Source: Micrococcales bacterium
GTDB lineage: Bacteria; Actinomycetota; Actinomycetes; Actinomycetales; Dermatophilaceae
Direction of reading: 5' to 3'
Assembly (NCBI GenBank): GCA_021287075.1
Contig: JAJTBD010000002.1
Coordinates: 62,001-126,000 of the forward strand
DNA length: 64,000 nt
Both the position numbers and the translations under genes were made by a program. This document shows positions 39,278-48,278 of this stretch, piece after piece; position 1 is the stretch's first letter; every line of letters begins with the position of its first letter. Under the pieces are notes generated by a model. That model made no database searches. It was not told the DNA's origin and worked only from the letters and a program-made list of their open reading frames with translations.

Positions 39278-39650
39278 CTACTGGGGCGGCGCGGCATACC
39301 CGCCCTGCGGCGGATAGGGCTGCTGGGGGGGCTGCCGCCGGCGCCTGGGTGCGCCGCTGCACCAGGATTGCGGCGATCGTGGTGGCCATGGCGATCCACC
39401 CTAGGAACTGCTGGATAGGGCCGGTGATCGACCACGGGACCTCCATCGGGCGCCCCAGCAGGCCAAGATCGGCGGACATGAGCAGCGCACCGAGCACGTT
39501 GTTCACCAGGAACAGGGTCAGCCCGGTAACGCCGACCCACCGCCACGCGCCGCCGCGGGGATGGAGCAGGAGAAGCGCCAGGCCAACGATGAGGATCAGC
39601 GCAGGCGCGAGGTAGTTGACGGCGACCATGCCCCATTCGTTGCCGGACAC
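39278..39650 (-). pseudogene. Small membrane protein, frameshifted in a G7 run
   Basis: GTG at 39650 follows GAGGAGAAAC. Four hydrophobic segments match the layout of the neighbour at 39726-40106. Near residue 105 the frame meets seven Gs (plus strand, about 39325-39331). Removing one base gives a C-terminus QQPYPPQGGYAAPPQ and a stop at 39278, identical to the neighbour's end. As printed, the frame misses this stop and runs on antisense through ispF to 38505. This is either a real slippage mutation or a sequencing error. Confidence 0.7.
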
Positions 39651-39725
39651 GTTTCTCCTCACCGAGATCCGGGGCCTGGCCGACCGCCAGGTGCCTTTTG
39701 CCCAGCCTAGGGCCGAGATCCCCTG

Positions 39726-40106
39726 CTACTGGGGCGGCGCGGCATACCCGCCCTGCGGCGGATAGGGCTGCTGGGGCCCGCCGGACGCGGAGGCACCAGC
39801 GCGCGGCCGGCCGGTGAGGACGGCACCGACGACGAGAGCCACGCCCACGGCCGAGAGGATCCCGCTGGTGATCGAGGCCAGGGACCACATCGCCCGCCCG
39901 GCCTGGCGGTATCCGCCGCTGAAGAGCCAGGCGTTGAGCGCCAGGTGGCTCAGGCCGGTGAGGATCAGCAGGCCGAACCCGCTCAGGGCCAGGGTGCGCC
40001 AGGGGGCGCGGTCGGGGTGGCCCATCGCCACCAGCAGACCGGTCGTATAGATCACGAGCAGGACGATCGGCACGATCGAGCTCGCGAGCCAGCCAGACAG
40101 TTGCAC
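39726..40106 (-). CDS. Small four-segment membrane protein
   Basis: 126 residues from GTG 40106. Four predicted membrane segments (about 8-28, 38-60, 68-90, 92-112 with some loops) and a Gln/Pro/Tyr/Gly tail GGPQQPYPPQGGYAAPPQ. The last 50 bp are identical to the end of the frameshifted neighbour, so the two arose by tandem duplication or exchange sequence. Function unknown. Confidence 0.7.
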   Translation of the reverse strand: MQLSGWLASSIVPIVLLVIYTTGLLVAMGHPDRAPWRTLALSGFGLLILTGLSHLALNAWLFSGGYRQAGRAMWSLASITSGILSAVGVALVVGAVLTGRPRAGASASGGPQQPYPPQGGYAAPPQ

Positions 40107-40290
40107 GTCTTCCCCCTGGGTCGTCGAAGTGCGCTCAGTCTAGGGAGCGGCGGCTCCGCGGGAGGCCGGCCTGGCAGGGGAGCCCTCCCCGTCGCTGACG
40201 CAGCCGCCGCGCGCACCTAGGCTGGTCGCAGCCCATCGACCGGCCGCCGATCGACCGACCACCGATCGACCGAACCCAAGGAGTCGCAGC

Positions 40291-41376
40291 ATGCCCCAGA
40301 CCGTCAAGGGCGTCATCGCCCGCAGCAAGGGCGCCGATGTCGAGCTCGTCGACATCGTCATCCCCGACCCCGGGCCCGGCGAGGCAGTCGTCAAGATCGA
40401 GGCCTGCGGGGTCTGCCACACCGACCTGCACTACCGCGAGGGCGGGATCAACGACGAGTTCCCCTTCCTGCTGGGGCATGAGGCCGCCGGCGTGGTCGAG
40501 TCCGTCGGCGAGGGGGTGACCGATGTGGCCCCGGGTAACTTCGTCATCCTCAACTGGCGCGCCGTCTGCGGTCAGTGCCGCGCCTGCGCCAAGGGCAAGC
40601 CGTGGTACTGCTTCGCCACCCACAACGCCAGCCAGAAGATGACGCTCGAGGACGGCACCGAGCTGACGCCCGCGCTCGGCATCGGCGCCTTCGCCGAGAA
40701 GACGCTGGTGGCCGCCGGCCAGTGCACCAAGGTCGACGCCGACGCCGAGGCCGCCGCGGTCGGCCTGCTCGGCTGCGGCGTGATGGCCGGCTTCGGCGCG
40801 GCCGTCAACACCGGCAACGTGGGCCGCGGCGACTCCATCGCCGTCATCGGCTGCGGTGGCGTGGGCAACGCCGCCATCGCGGGAGCCAAGGTCGCCGGGG
40901 CGACGACGATCATCGCGGTCGACGTCGACGACCGAAAGCTGGAGCAGGCCAAGGCTTTTGGCGCCACCCACACCGTCAACTCCAAGAGCGAGGACGCCGT
41001 CGAGCGCATCCGCGAGCTCACCGGCGGCAACGGCGCCGACGTGGTCGTGGAGGCGGTCGGGCGCCCCGAGACCTATGAGCAGGCCTTCTATGCAAGGGAT
41101 CTCGCCGGGACCGTCGTCCTCGTCGGCGTGCCCACCCCCGACATGGAGATCACCCTGCCGCTGCTGGAGGTCTTCGGCCGGGGCGGCGCGCTGAAGTCCA
41201 GCTGGTATGGCGACTGCCTGCCCAGCCGCGACTTCCCGATGCTCGTCGACCTCTATCGACAGGGCCGCTTCGACCTCGACGCCTTTGTCACCGAGCGGAT
41301 CGGTCTCGGCGACGTGGAGGCCGCCTTCGACAAGATGCACGGCGGCGACGTGCTGCGCTCGGTGGTGGTCCTGTGA
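40291..41376 (+). CDS. S-(hydroxymethyl)mycothiol dehydrogenase
   Basis: 361 residues, zinc-containing MDR family. Catalytic zinc ligands in [15 protein letters not shown] and GHEAAGVVE; the structural zinc loop reads [18 protein letters not shown] motif [20 protein letters not shown]. The [14 protein letters not shown] loop is typical of the mycothiol-dependent formaldehyde dehydrogenase (MscR/AdhE2). It oxidises the formaldehyde-mycothiol adduct. It overlaps an MBL hydrolase gene by four bases, as in other actinobacteria. Confidence 0.92.
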   Translation: MPQTVKGVIARSKGADVELVDIVIPDPGPGEAVVKIEACGVCHTDLHYREGGINDEFPFLLGHEAAGVVESVGEGVTDVAPGNFVILNWRAVCGQCRACAKGKPWYCFATHNASQKMTLEDGTELTPALGIGAFAEKTLVAAGQCTKVDADAEAAAVGLLGCGVMAGFGAAVNTGNVGRGDSIAVIGCGGVGNAAIAGAKVAGATTIIAVDVDDRKLEQAKAFGATHTVNSKSEDAVERIRELTGGNGADVVVEAVGRPETYEQAFYARDLAGTVVLVGVPTPDMEITLPLLEVFGRGGALKSSWYGDCLPSRDFPMLVDLYRQGRFDLDAFVTERIGLGDVEAAFDKMHGGDVLRSVVVL

Positions 41377-42056
41377 GCGACACCAGCAGCGAGCTGAGCC
41401 TGCCCGTCTCCGACGGGGGCGTGCGCATCGAGCGGGTCGTCACCTCCGGGACCTTCGAGCTCGACGGCGGGTCGTGGGAGGCCGACAACAACGTCTGGGT
41501 CGTCGGCACCGATGACGAGGTCGTCGTCATCGACTGCGCCCACGACGCCCGCGCGATCCTGCGGGCCGTCGGCCACCAGCGCAAGGTCACCCACCTGCTG
41601 TGCACCCACGGCCACAACGACCACATCAACGCCGTGGCGCAGGTCGCCGCCGCAGTCCGCGCCCCGGCCTGCATCCACGACGGCGACCGGATGCTCTGGG
41701 ACGCCGTCTATGAGGTGGCCCCCGACCAGACCCTCGAGGACGGCCAGGTCATCCAGATCGGCGACGTCGAGCTGCACGTCATCCACACCCCCGGCCACAG
41801 CCCCGGCGCGTGCTGCTTCTATGCGCCCGCGCTCGGGGTGGTCTTCAGCGGCGACACCCTCTTCAACGGTGGCCCGGGCGCGACGGGACGGTCGTTCAGC
41901 GACTTCGACACGATCGTGGAGTCGATCACCGACCGGCTCCTCAGCCTGCCCGACGACACGGTCGTGCTCACCGGCCACGGCGACCACACCGTCATCGCCG
42001 ACGAGGCCCCGCACCGCCAGGAGTGGCTCGACGCCCACGCCGCGTCCGACGACTGA
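41373..42056 (+). CDS. MBL-fold hydrolase, glyoxalase II-like
   Basis: 227 residues. Metallo-beta-lactamase motif [10 protein letters not shown], then [29 protein letters not shown] and LTGHGDHT supply the zinc ligands. GTG start overlaps the dehydrogenase stop (GTGA). The pair suggests hydrolysis of the S-formylmycothiol made by the dehydrogenase, completing formaldehyde detoxification. That substrate is inferred from pairing only. Confidence 0.87.
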   Translation: MSDTSSELSLPVSDGGVRIERVVTSGTFELDGGSWEADNNVWVVGTDDEVVVIDCAHDARAILRAVGHQRKVTHLLCTHGHNDHINAVAQVAAAVRAPACIHDGDRMLWDAVYEVAPDQTLEDGQVIQIGDVELHVIHTPGHSPGACCFYAPALGVVFSGDTLFNGGPGATGRSFSDFDTIVESITDRLLSLPDDTVVLTGHGDHTVIADEAPHRQEWLDAHAASDD

Positions 42057-42062
42057 CCGCCC

Positions 42063-42128
42063 GGGGCGTTTGTGCCCACTTGGGCTAAAGCGCCGGGGCG
42101 TTTGTGCCCAACTGGGCTAAAGCGCCCC
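42063..42128. repeat. Third tandem pair of the 34-bp extragenic hairpin repeat
   Basis: Copies start at 42063 and 42095. The first has GCCCACTTGGGC and the second GCCCAACTGGGC in the inner stem, a small change that keeps pairing; both have AAAGCG on the right. Immediately after the MBL gene stop and before a motif-pair hairpin. Confidence 0.75.
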
Positions 42129-42142
42129 ACGACGACGAGCGA

Positions 42143-42177
42143 GGGGTATGCCGCGGAGCCGGCCCGCGGCATACCCC
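42143..42177. terminator. Motif-pair hairpin upstream of cysS
   Basis: GGGGTATGCCGCGG and its exact complement, 14 bp, around AGCCGGC. It lies between two rightward genes and just after the 34-bp repeats. Likely a terminator for the MBL operon. Confidence 0.6.
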
Positions 42178-42225
42178 GCCTCGCGGATGCGGGCGGCCGG
42201 GGTGCCCCCGGGTAGCCTTGACCGG

Positions 42226-43680
42226 GTGAGCCTGCAACTGTTCGACACTGCCGCGCGCGAGCTGCGCGACTTCACCCCCCTGACGCCTGGTCGGGTGGGG
42301 ATCTATGTCTGTGGGCTCACCACCCAGTCCCCGCCGCACCTGGGGCACGTGCGCGCGTTCGTCGCCTATGACGTGCTGCGCCGCTGGCTGGAGCGTGGGC
42401 ACGGGCTGACCGTCGAGCTGGTCCGCAATGTGACCGACATCGACGACAAGATCCTCGCCAAGGGCATCGAGCAGGGCGAGCCCTGGTATGCGATCTCCTA
42501 TCGCAACGAGCTCGAGACGCGCGACGCGCTGACGACCCTTGGCCTGCTGCCGCCGACCTACGAGCCGCGCGCCACCGGCCACGTGCCCGAGATGGTCGAG
42601 CTGATGCAGACCCTCATCGAGCGCGGCCACGCCTATCCCGCCGAGGACGGCTCGGGCGATGTCTACTTCGACGTGCAGTCCTGGCCCGCCTATGGCGAGC
42701 TGACCCGCCAGAGGATCGAGGACATGGCCGCGGCCGAGGACGCCGACCCTCGCGGCAAGCGCGACCCGCGCGACTTCGCCCTCTGGAAGGGCGCCAAGGA
42801 CGACGAGCCGGGCAGTGCCTCCTGGCCGACCCCGTGGGGCCGCGGACGCCCCGGCTGGCACCTCGAGTGCTCCGCGATGGCGCGCAAATACCTCGGCGAC
42901 GCCTTTGACATCCATGGTGGTGGCGTCGACCTGCGCTTCCCCCACCACGAGAACGAGCTGGCCCAGTCCCGTTCTGCCGGCTACGAGTTCGCCAACTTCT
43001 GGGTGCACTCCGCGTGGCTGACGATGGGCGGCGAGAAGATGAGCAAGTCGCTCGGCAACACCATGCGCGTCAGCGAGCTCGTCAAGGCCTGCCGCCCGAT
43101 CGCCGTGCGCTACTACCTGACGGCGGCGCACTACCGCTCGACGATCGAATACCACGAGGGCTCCCTCGAGGAGGCCGAGGCGGCAGTGGAGCGCATCGAG
43201 GGCTTCCTCGGGCGCGCGCTCCCCGACGAGCACGACTGGACAGCCGAGCGGGCCGCCGCGGTCGAGCTGCCCGCCGACTTCGTCACCTCGATGGACGACG
43301 ACCTGGGCGTCTCCGGGGCGCTCGCCGCCGTCCACGACGAGGTGCGCACCGGCAACACCCACCTCGACAACGGCGAGCGCGAGGAGGCCCTCGCCAGCGC
43401 CGAGCGGGTCATGGCCATGGCCGATGTCCTCGGCGTCAACCCCCGCGACCCGCACTGGGCCGGTGGCTCGAGCGGCGGCGGCAACGACGCCCTCGAGGCG
43501 CTCGACGCCCTCGTCGAGGAGCGCCTCGAGGCCCGGGCGAGCGCCCGCGCCGCCCGCGACTTCGCCACCGCTGACGCGATCCGCGACCAGCTCATCGCCG
43601 CCGGCATCGAGGTCGCCGACACCGCGGGCGGCGCCCGCTGGTCGCTGGCCCGCGGCGGCGCAGACACCAAGGAGGCCTGA
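42226..43680 (+). CDS. cysS: Cysteinyl-tRNA synthetase
   Basis: 484 residues from GTG 42226. Class I signatures: zinc Cys in [19 protein letters not shown] with the HIGH-type PHLGH, second zinc ligands in [15 protein letters not shown] and [10 protein letters not shown], and KMSKS in [12 protein letters not shown]. The C-terminal tRNA-binding domain is present, so this is CysS rather than the shorter paralogue MshC. It overlaps rlmB by one base. Confidence 0.95.
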   Translation: MSLQLFDTAARELRDFTPLTPGRVGIYVCGLTTQSPPHLGHVRAFVAYDVLRRWLERGHGLTVELVRNVTDIDDKILAKGIEQGEPWYAISYRNELETRDALTTLGLLPPTYEPRATGHVPEMVELMQTLIERGHAYPAEDGSGDVYFDVQSWPAYGELTRQRIEDMAAAEDADPRGKRDPRDFALWKGAKDDEPGSASWPTPWGRGRPGWHLECSAMARKYLGDAFDIHGGGVDLRFPHHENELAQSRSAGYEFANFWVHSAWLTMGGEKMSKSLGNTMRVSELVKACRPIAVRYYLTAAHYRSTIEYHEGSLEEAEAAVERIEGFLGRALPDEHDWTAERAAAVELPADFVTSMDDDLGVSGALAAVHDEVRTGNTHLDNGEREEALASAERVMAMADVLGVNPRDPHWAGGSSGGGNDALEALDALVEERLEARASARAARDFATADAIRDQLIAAGIEVADTAGGARWSLARGGADTKEA

Positions 43681-44654
43681 TGGCCGGCAACTCCCAGCGC
43701 CGTGGCGCGACCCGCAAGGGCAGCTCCAAGAAGGGCGCGCTCGTCGGCTCCGGCGGTCAGCGCCGCAAGGGCCTCGAGGGCAAGGGCCCGACGCCCAAGG
43801 CGGTCGACCGTCCCAACCACAAGGCGCACAAGACCGCGAATGCCGCGGCCAAGCGCTCCACCGGCCGCCCGGCCCAGCAGGCCTCCCGCGGGTCCCGTCG
43901 CGGCAAGGCCTCCAGCGAGGTCGTCGCCGGGCGCAACTCCGTCGTCGAGGCGCTGCGGGCCCACGTCCCGGTCGCGACGATGTATGTCGCGGGCCGCATC
44001 GACGCCGACGACCGCGTCCGCGAGTCGCTCAAGATCGCGAGCGAGCGCGGCATACCCGTGCTGGAGACGCCCCGAGGCGAGCTGGACCGGCTCACCGACG
44101 GCGCGGTGCACCAGGGGCTGGCGCTCCAGATCCCGCCCTACGAGTACGCCGACCCGCGCGACCTGATCGACCCCGAGGCCCCGGGCGTCCCGCTGGTCGT
44201 CGCGCTCGACGGCATCACCGACCCCCGCAACTTGGGCGCGATCATCCGCTCTGTCGCGGCCTTCGGCGGGCACGGCGTGATCGTCCCCGAGCGCCGCTCG
44301 GCCGGCATGACGGCCAGCGCGTGGAAGACGAGCGCCGGTGCGGCAGCGCGGATCCCGGTCGCCCTGGCCGCCAACCTCAACCGCACCCTCGAGGACTTCC
44401 ACAAGGCCGGCTTCTTCGTCATCGGCCTCGATATGGACGGCGACGTCGAGCTGCCCGAGCTCGAGCTCGCCGACCAGCCGCTGGTCGTCGTCGTGGGCTC
44501 GGAGGGCAAGGGCCTCTCGCGCCTGGTGGGCGAGAACTGCGACCAGATCGTGTCGGTGCCGATGGCCGGCGAGATGGAGTCGCTCAACGCCGGCATCGCC
44601 GCCGGCGTGACGCTCTATCAGGTGGCCACCAAGCGGGCCGCGCTGCGCGGCTGA
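43680..44654 (+). CDS. rlmB: 23S rRNA (guanosine-2'-O-)-methyltransferase RlmB-type
   Basis: 324 residues, SpoU/TrmH family. A basic, Lys/Arg/Gly-rich N-terminal extension of about 80 residues precedes the RNA-binding domain ([16 protein letters not shown]) and the knotted SAM domain: [29 protein letters not shown] (motif 1), [14 protein letters not shown] (motif 2) and [23 protein letters not shown] (motif 3). Pairing with cysS is conserved. The frame holds one in-frame dispersed motif (RGIPV). Confidence 0.93.
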   Translation: MAGNSQRRGATRKGSSKKGALVGSGGQRRKGLEGKGPTPKAVDRPNHKAHKTANAAAKRSTGRPAQQASRGSRRGKASSEVVAGRNSVVEALRAHVPVATMYVAGRIDADDRVRESLKIASERGIPVLETPRGELDRLTDGAVHQGLALQIPPYEYADPRDLIDPEAPGVPLVVALDGITDPRNLGAIIRSVAAFGGHGVIVPERRSAGMTASAWKTSAGAAARIPVALAANLNRTLEDFHKAGFFVIGLDMDGDVELPELELADQPLVVVVGSEGKGLSRLVGENCDQIVSVPMAGEMESLNAGIAAGVTLYQVATKRAALRG

Positions 44655-44836
44655 GCTGCGGCCGCGGCATACCCCACGCGCGGGCACAGAGCACGTCACA
44701 TCTGGATAACCAGCGTGAGACAAACTCCCTCGCTGCGTGGCTGGCGACCACCCGTGTCATAGGCTGACCGCGCGGTCACCGCCAACGGGGCCCACTGGGG
44801 GAGCCCCCGGACCTGGATCAGAGAAAGGCGACAGCA

Positions 44837-45265
44837 ATGTCGAACTACGACAGCACCCCGCCTCCGCCGCCGCCCGGCGACGGCAGCTACAACGCCGGCC
44901 AGCAGGGCCAGAGCGGCTACGGCCAGCAGGACGGCTACGGCCAGCAGCCCGGCCAGTACGGCAACGTCCCGCCGGCCGCCCCGGGCATGACCCCGGCCGG
45001 CACCGGCGGCGTGGCGCCCAAGAACTACCTGCCCCTGGCCATCCTCAGCATCCTGTGCTGCTGGCCGCTGGGCATCCCGGCGATCATCTTCTCCACCCAG
45101 GTCAACTCCAAGTGGAACGCCGGCGACGCCGCGGGCGCGGCCGACGCCTCCGCCAAGGCCAAGAAGTTCGCGACGATCGCGATCGTCCTGGGCCTGATCG
45201 CCACCGTCATCCAGATCATCCTGATGGCGACCGGCAACTACCCGCAGACCGGCACGACCACCTGA
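44837..45265 (+). CDS. CD225/dispanin-like two-pass membrane protein
   Basis: 142 residues. The first 60 are Pro/Gln/Gly/Tyr-rich with GYGQQ repeats. Then YLPLAILSILCCWPLGIPAIIFSTQVNSKWNAGDAAGAADASAKAKKFATIAIVLGLI, the CD225 arrangement: first membrane segment, a conserved intracellular loop with sliding Ala/Lys residues, second segment. Bacterial members are of unknown role. The ATG follows GAAAGGCGA. It is 7 bp before the DUF2752 gene, an arrangement often seen. Confidence 0.83.
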   Translation: MSNYDSTPPPPPPGDGSYNAGQQGQSGYGQQDGYGQQPGQYGNVPPAAPGMTPAGTGGVAPKNYLPLAILSILCCWPLGIPAIIFSTQVNSKWNAGDAAGAADASAKAKKFATIAIVLGLIATVIQIILMATGNYPQTGTTT

Positions 45266-45272
45266 GTCGAGC

Positions 45273-45716
45273 GTGACGCTGCACGAGCACGTCGCGACGC
45301 CCCCGACCGCCGCGCGCGGCCGGGGGCGTCGTCTCGTGCTGCCCGTGGGCTCCCTGCTCGCGGTGCTGCTGGCCTCGGTGGTCATCCACTCCCACGACCC
45401 AAATGACGCCGGCACCTATCCCTCCTGCCCCTTCCTGGCCATCACCGGCTACTACTGCCCGGGCTGCGGCACGACCCGGGCCTGGTATGCCCTCACGCAC
45501 GGCGACCTCGGGACGGCGCTCGCCCGCAACCCGCTGCTGGTCGCCTCCGCCGTGTGGCTCGGCGTGTGGTGGCTCGAGTGGGCCTGGCGGGCCTGGACCG
45601 GCCGGCCGCGCACCCGGATGGCGCCGACCTGGGTGCTGTGGGGACTGCTCGTGATCGTGGTCGGCTTCTGGGTGCTGCGCAATGTCCCGGGCTGGACGTG
45701 GCTCTCACCCGCCTGA
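45273..45716 (+). CDS. DUF2752 membrane protein
   Basis: 147 residues from GTG 45273. The DUF2752 core YPSCPFLAITGYYCPGCGTTRAWYALTHGDLGTALARNPLL contains three conserved cysteines and lies between the first and second of three membrane segments. Function unknown. Downstream lies a 17-bp hairpin terminator. Confidence 0.85.
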   Translation: MTLHEHVATPPTAARGRGRRLVLPVGSLLAVLLASVVIHSHDPNDAGTYPSCPFLAITGYYCPGCGTTRAWYALTHGDLGTALARNPLLVASAVWLGVWWLEWAWRAWTGRPRTRMAPTWVLWGLLVIVVGFWVLRNVPGWTWLSPA

Positions 45717-45804
45717 GCGACCACGTCCACTGGGCATGACACGCCGCGCGCCGGCCAACCCGGACGGCGTGTCCTCCCCAGTCGATGACGCTGGAGACGA
45801 CAGA

Positions 45805-45842
45805 GGTATGCCGCCCTCCCGGGCTCGGGAGGGCGGCATACC
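45805..45842. terminator. Bidirectional hairpin built from a motif pair
   Basis: GGTATGCCGCCCTCCCG and its exact complement, 17 bp, around GGCT. It lies in the convergent gap between the DUF2752 and RDD genes and is the clearest case of the dispersed motif forming a terminator-like stem. Confidence 0.75.
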
Positions 45843-45886
45843 TATCGATGCGCGGCCGCGTGAGCGGCCTTGGGGCAGAAGGGGTC

Positions 45887-46780
45887 CTACTTCTTGACCT
45901 TCGGCGGCGCGGGCTGGTCGACGACGACGGTCGAGAGGATCTTGTCGGCGAAGGTCTGGCGCTTGGCGTCCCACAGCGGCCAGAGGTAGCCGATGTAGGC
46001 CAGGCCGTCGAGGTAGTGCGCGATCTCGCGGACGAAGGCCATCAGCGGGCCGATCGGCTGTCCGGTGGACTCGCTGAGCAGCCGCTGGCCCATCTTCTCC
46101 TTGCCGATGGAGTAGCCGGTGCGGCCCATCCGGAAGAAGCGGTTCCAGATCGAGATGCCGAAGGCCAGCAGGTAGCCCAGGCCCAGCAGGATGCCGCCGA
46201 TGGCCATCATGCCGGTGTTGCCGCTGCCGGCGACGGTCTCGGAGTAGCCGGTGGTCGAGTTGTACTCGGAGTCGGGCGAGCCGATCCCGAGCATGATCGC
46301 GCCGGGGATCACCAGCAGCAGCATGGGGATGGCCGCGACGAGCCCGTCGATGAGGGAGGCGAAGACGCGGTTGAGCCATGAGGTGTAGGGCCCGAAGGCG
46401 GAGACGCCGGCCGGCGGCGCGGCGTAGCCCCCGGGCTGGGCGCCGTAGGGCTGCTGGCCGTAGGGCTGGCCACCCTGGGGCTGGCCGTAGGGCTGGCCAC
46501 CCTCGGGCTGGCCGTAGGGCTGCTGGTCGTACTGGCCCGGCGCGGGCGCGGCGGTGGCACCACCGGCGGGGGCGGCATAGGGGTCGGTGGGTGCCTCGGC
46601 CGGCGGCGTGGGCCGGACGGTGGTGGCTTCGTCGGCCTCGCTGGGCGGCGTGGGCCGGACGGTGGTGGCCTCGTCGACCTCGCTCTGCGGTGCCTCCGCC
46701 GGGAGGTCGGAGCGCCGGCGCGTCGCCTCGACGTCGTCGTCGGGCGAGAGGGCGTCGCGGTACGGGTTCTGCTCGGACAT
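45887..46780 (-). CDS. RDD-family membrane protein with repeat-rich N-terminus
   Basis: 297 residues. Residues 1-125 are disordered: a repeated TTVRPTPP(S/A)EA unit, then PYGQ(P/Q)-type repeats. The RDD domain (about 130-285) has SWLNRVFASLIDGLVAAIPMLLL with the Arg and Asp of the family, further segments, and GYSIGKEKMGQRLLSESTG followed by FVREIAHYLDGLAY. RDD proteins are proposed ion or sodium/proton exchangers in some bacteria. Role here unknown. Confidence 0.85.
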   Translation of the reverse strand: MSEQNPYRDALSPDDDVEATRRRSDLPAEAPQSEVDEATTVRPTPPSEADEATTVRPTPPAEAPTDPYAAPAGGATAAPAPGQYDQQPYGQPEGGQPYGQPQGGQPYGQQPYGAQPGGYAAPPAGVSAFGPYTSWLNRVFASLIDGLVAAIPMLLLVIPGAIMLGIGSPDSEYNSTTGYSETVAGSGNTGMMAIGGILLGLGYLLAFGISIWNRFFRMGRTGYSIGKEKMGQRLLSESTGQPIGPLMAFVREIAHYLDGLAYIGYLWPLWDAKRQTFADKILSTVVVDQPAPPKVKK

Positions 46781-46953
46781 TGCTGGGTGGTTCCTCCCCT
46801 GACTGCGGCGGGCGATCCGCCTGCCGCAAGCCTACGGGCCCACGCGGGCGGGAGTGGGCTCGTCCGTGGGGTAGGACTCCCCATCCCACGCGGGCGCTGG
46901 AGCCCAGCCCCGCGGCATACCCCTGAGCTGTCGGCCCCTGAGCAGTCGGCCGG

Positions 46954-48198
46954 TCAGTCGTCCCAGGCGACGACGGGCATCTCGACGGTGTCGACGCCGA
47001 CGACCGACTGCTCGTCGGGCTTGTTCGGCAGCACCCAGTAGAGGTAGTCGTCGACGGCGTCCATGATCGGGATGTCGTGGCCGAAGCGCTCGGACATGTA
47101 CCAGCGGTGCTCGAGGATCTCGTGGAAGATCTCCGCGGCCTCGAGCTTGTGGCGCAGCTGGGCGGGGATGCGGGCCATCACCGGCTCATAGATGCGCGCG
47201 ACCCAGTCGTGGGCGACCTGCTCCTCGTTGTCCTGCATGCGGTCGGTCGCGGCCCGGTAGGAGTCGAGGTCGTTGAGCAGGCGGCGGGCCTGGTTCTCCT
47301 CGACGTCGAGACCGGTCAGGCGCAGCAGCCGGCGGGAGTGGTGGCCGGCGTCGACGATCTTGGGCTGGATCTGGATGGTGGTGCCGTCGACGTCGGTCGT
47401 CATCGTGAACTCGTCGACGTCGAAGCCGAGCTCGTTGAGCCGGCGGATGCGCTCGTCGATGCGCCAGCGCTCACCCATGGTCAGGCTGGTCTCGCCGGTC
47501 AGCTCGTCCCACAGCTCGGCATAGCGCTCGACGATGCGGCCGGAGATCGCGACCGGGTCGGTCCCCTCGGGCAGGGCGCCGCCGGCCTCGAGGTCCATCA
47601 GCTCCCCGGCGATGTTGACCCCGGCGATGTCGAGGTCGTGCTCGCGCTGCCCGGGGGTCAGGCTGGCGTGCAGCTCGCCGGTCTCGGCATCGACGAGGTA
47701 TGCCGCGAAGGCGCCTGCGTCGCGCCGGAAGAGCGTGTTGGACAGCGAGACATCGCCCCACCAGAAGCCGGCGAGGTGCAGGCGCACGAGCAGCACGGCG
47801 AGGGCGTCGATGAGCCTGGCCGCGGTGTCATGGCGCAGGTGCTGGCTGAACAGCGCCCGATAGGGGAGGGAGAACTCGAGGTGCTCGGTGAGCAGGCAGG
47901 CGTCGAGCTCGGTGCCGTCGGCGGCCGTGCGTCCGCTGACGACGCCATAGGCCTCCACGCACGGCAGGTCGAGGCGCTCGAGGTTGCGCAGCATGTTGTG
48001 CTCGCTGACCGCGATGGAGTGCTTGATCTCCTTGACCGCCAGCACCCGGCCCGCCACCCGCACGAAGCGCACGACGTGGCGGGAGATGCCCCGCGGCAGC
48101 GCGGCGAGGAACTCGTCGGGCCACTCCTCCAGCGGGAGACCCCACGGCAGGTCGAGCAGCTCTGGGTCGGGCCGGTTGGCCGTGATGTGCAGCGGCAT
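46954..48198 (-). CDS. DUF4032 protein with kinase-like fold
   Basis: 414 residues from ATG 48198; an ATG at 48207 adds three. The N-terminal half resembles lipopolysaccharide-kinase-like folds: VLAVKEIKHSIAVSEHNMLRNL (ATP Lys and Glu), LLVRLHLAGFWWGDVSLSNTLF (catalytic Asp and Asn) and YLVDAETGEL (metal Asp). The C-terminal half is DUF4032, with HRWYMSERFGHDIPIMDAVDDYLYWVLPNKPDE. Substrate unknown. Downstream of the sugar ABC ATPase gene on the same strand. Confidence 0.8.
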   Translation of the reverse strand: MPLHITANRPDPELLDLPWGLPLEEWPDEFLAALPRGISRHVVRFVRVAGRVLAVKEIKHSIAVSEHNMLRNLERLDLPCVEAYGVVSGRTAADGTELDACLLTEHLEFSLPYRALFSQHLRHDTAARLIDALAVLLVRLHLAGFWWGDVSLSNTLFRRDAGAFAAYLVDAETGELHASLTPGQREHDLDIAGVNIAGELMDLEAGGALPEGTDPVAISGRIVERYAELWDELTGETSLTMGERWRIDERIRRLNELGFDVDEFTMTTDVDGTTIQIQPKIVDAGHHSRRLLRLTGLDVEENQARRLLNDLDSYRAATDRMQDNEEQVAHDWVARIYEPVMARIPAQLRHKLEAAEIFHEILEHRWYMSERFGHDIPIMDAVDDYLYWVLPNKPDEQSVVGVDTVEMPVVAWDD

Positions 48199-48278
48199 GG
48201 ATCCCATCGTCCCATCGGTATGCCGAAGGGCCGGCACCCCACGCAAACGCAGGTGCCGGCCCCCCGGGTGGTCTGGCG

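Noticed and set aside
6279..42128. CRISPR array
   Set aside because: The short repeats come in adjacent pairs without regular unique spacers, and no cas genes are present.
42226..43680. MshC (mycothiol ligase) instead of CysS
   Set aside because: Full C-terminal tRNA-binding domain, KMSKS and pairing with rlmB indicate CysS; MshC is shorter.
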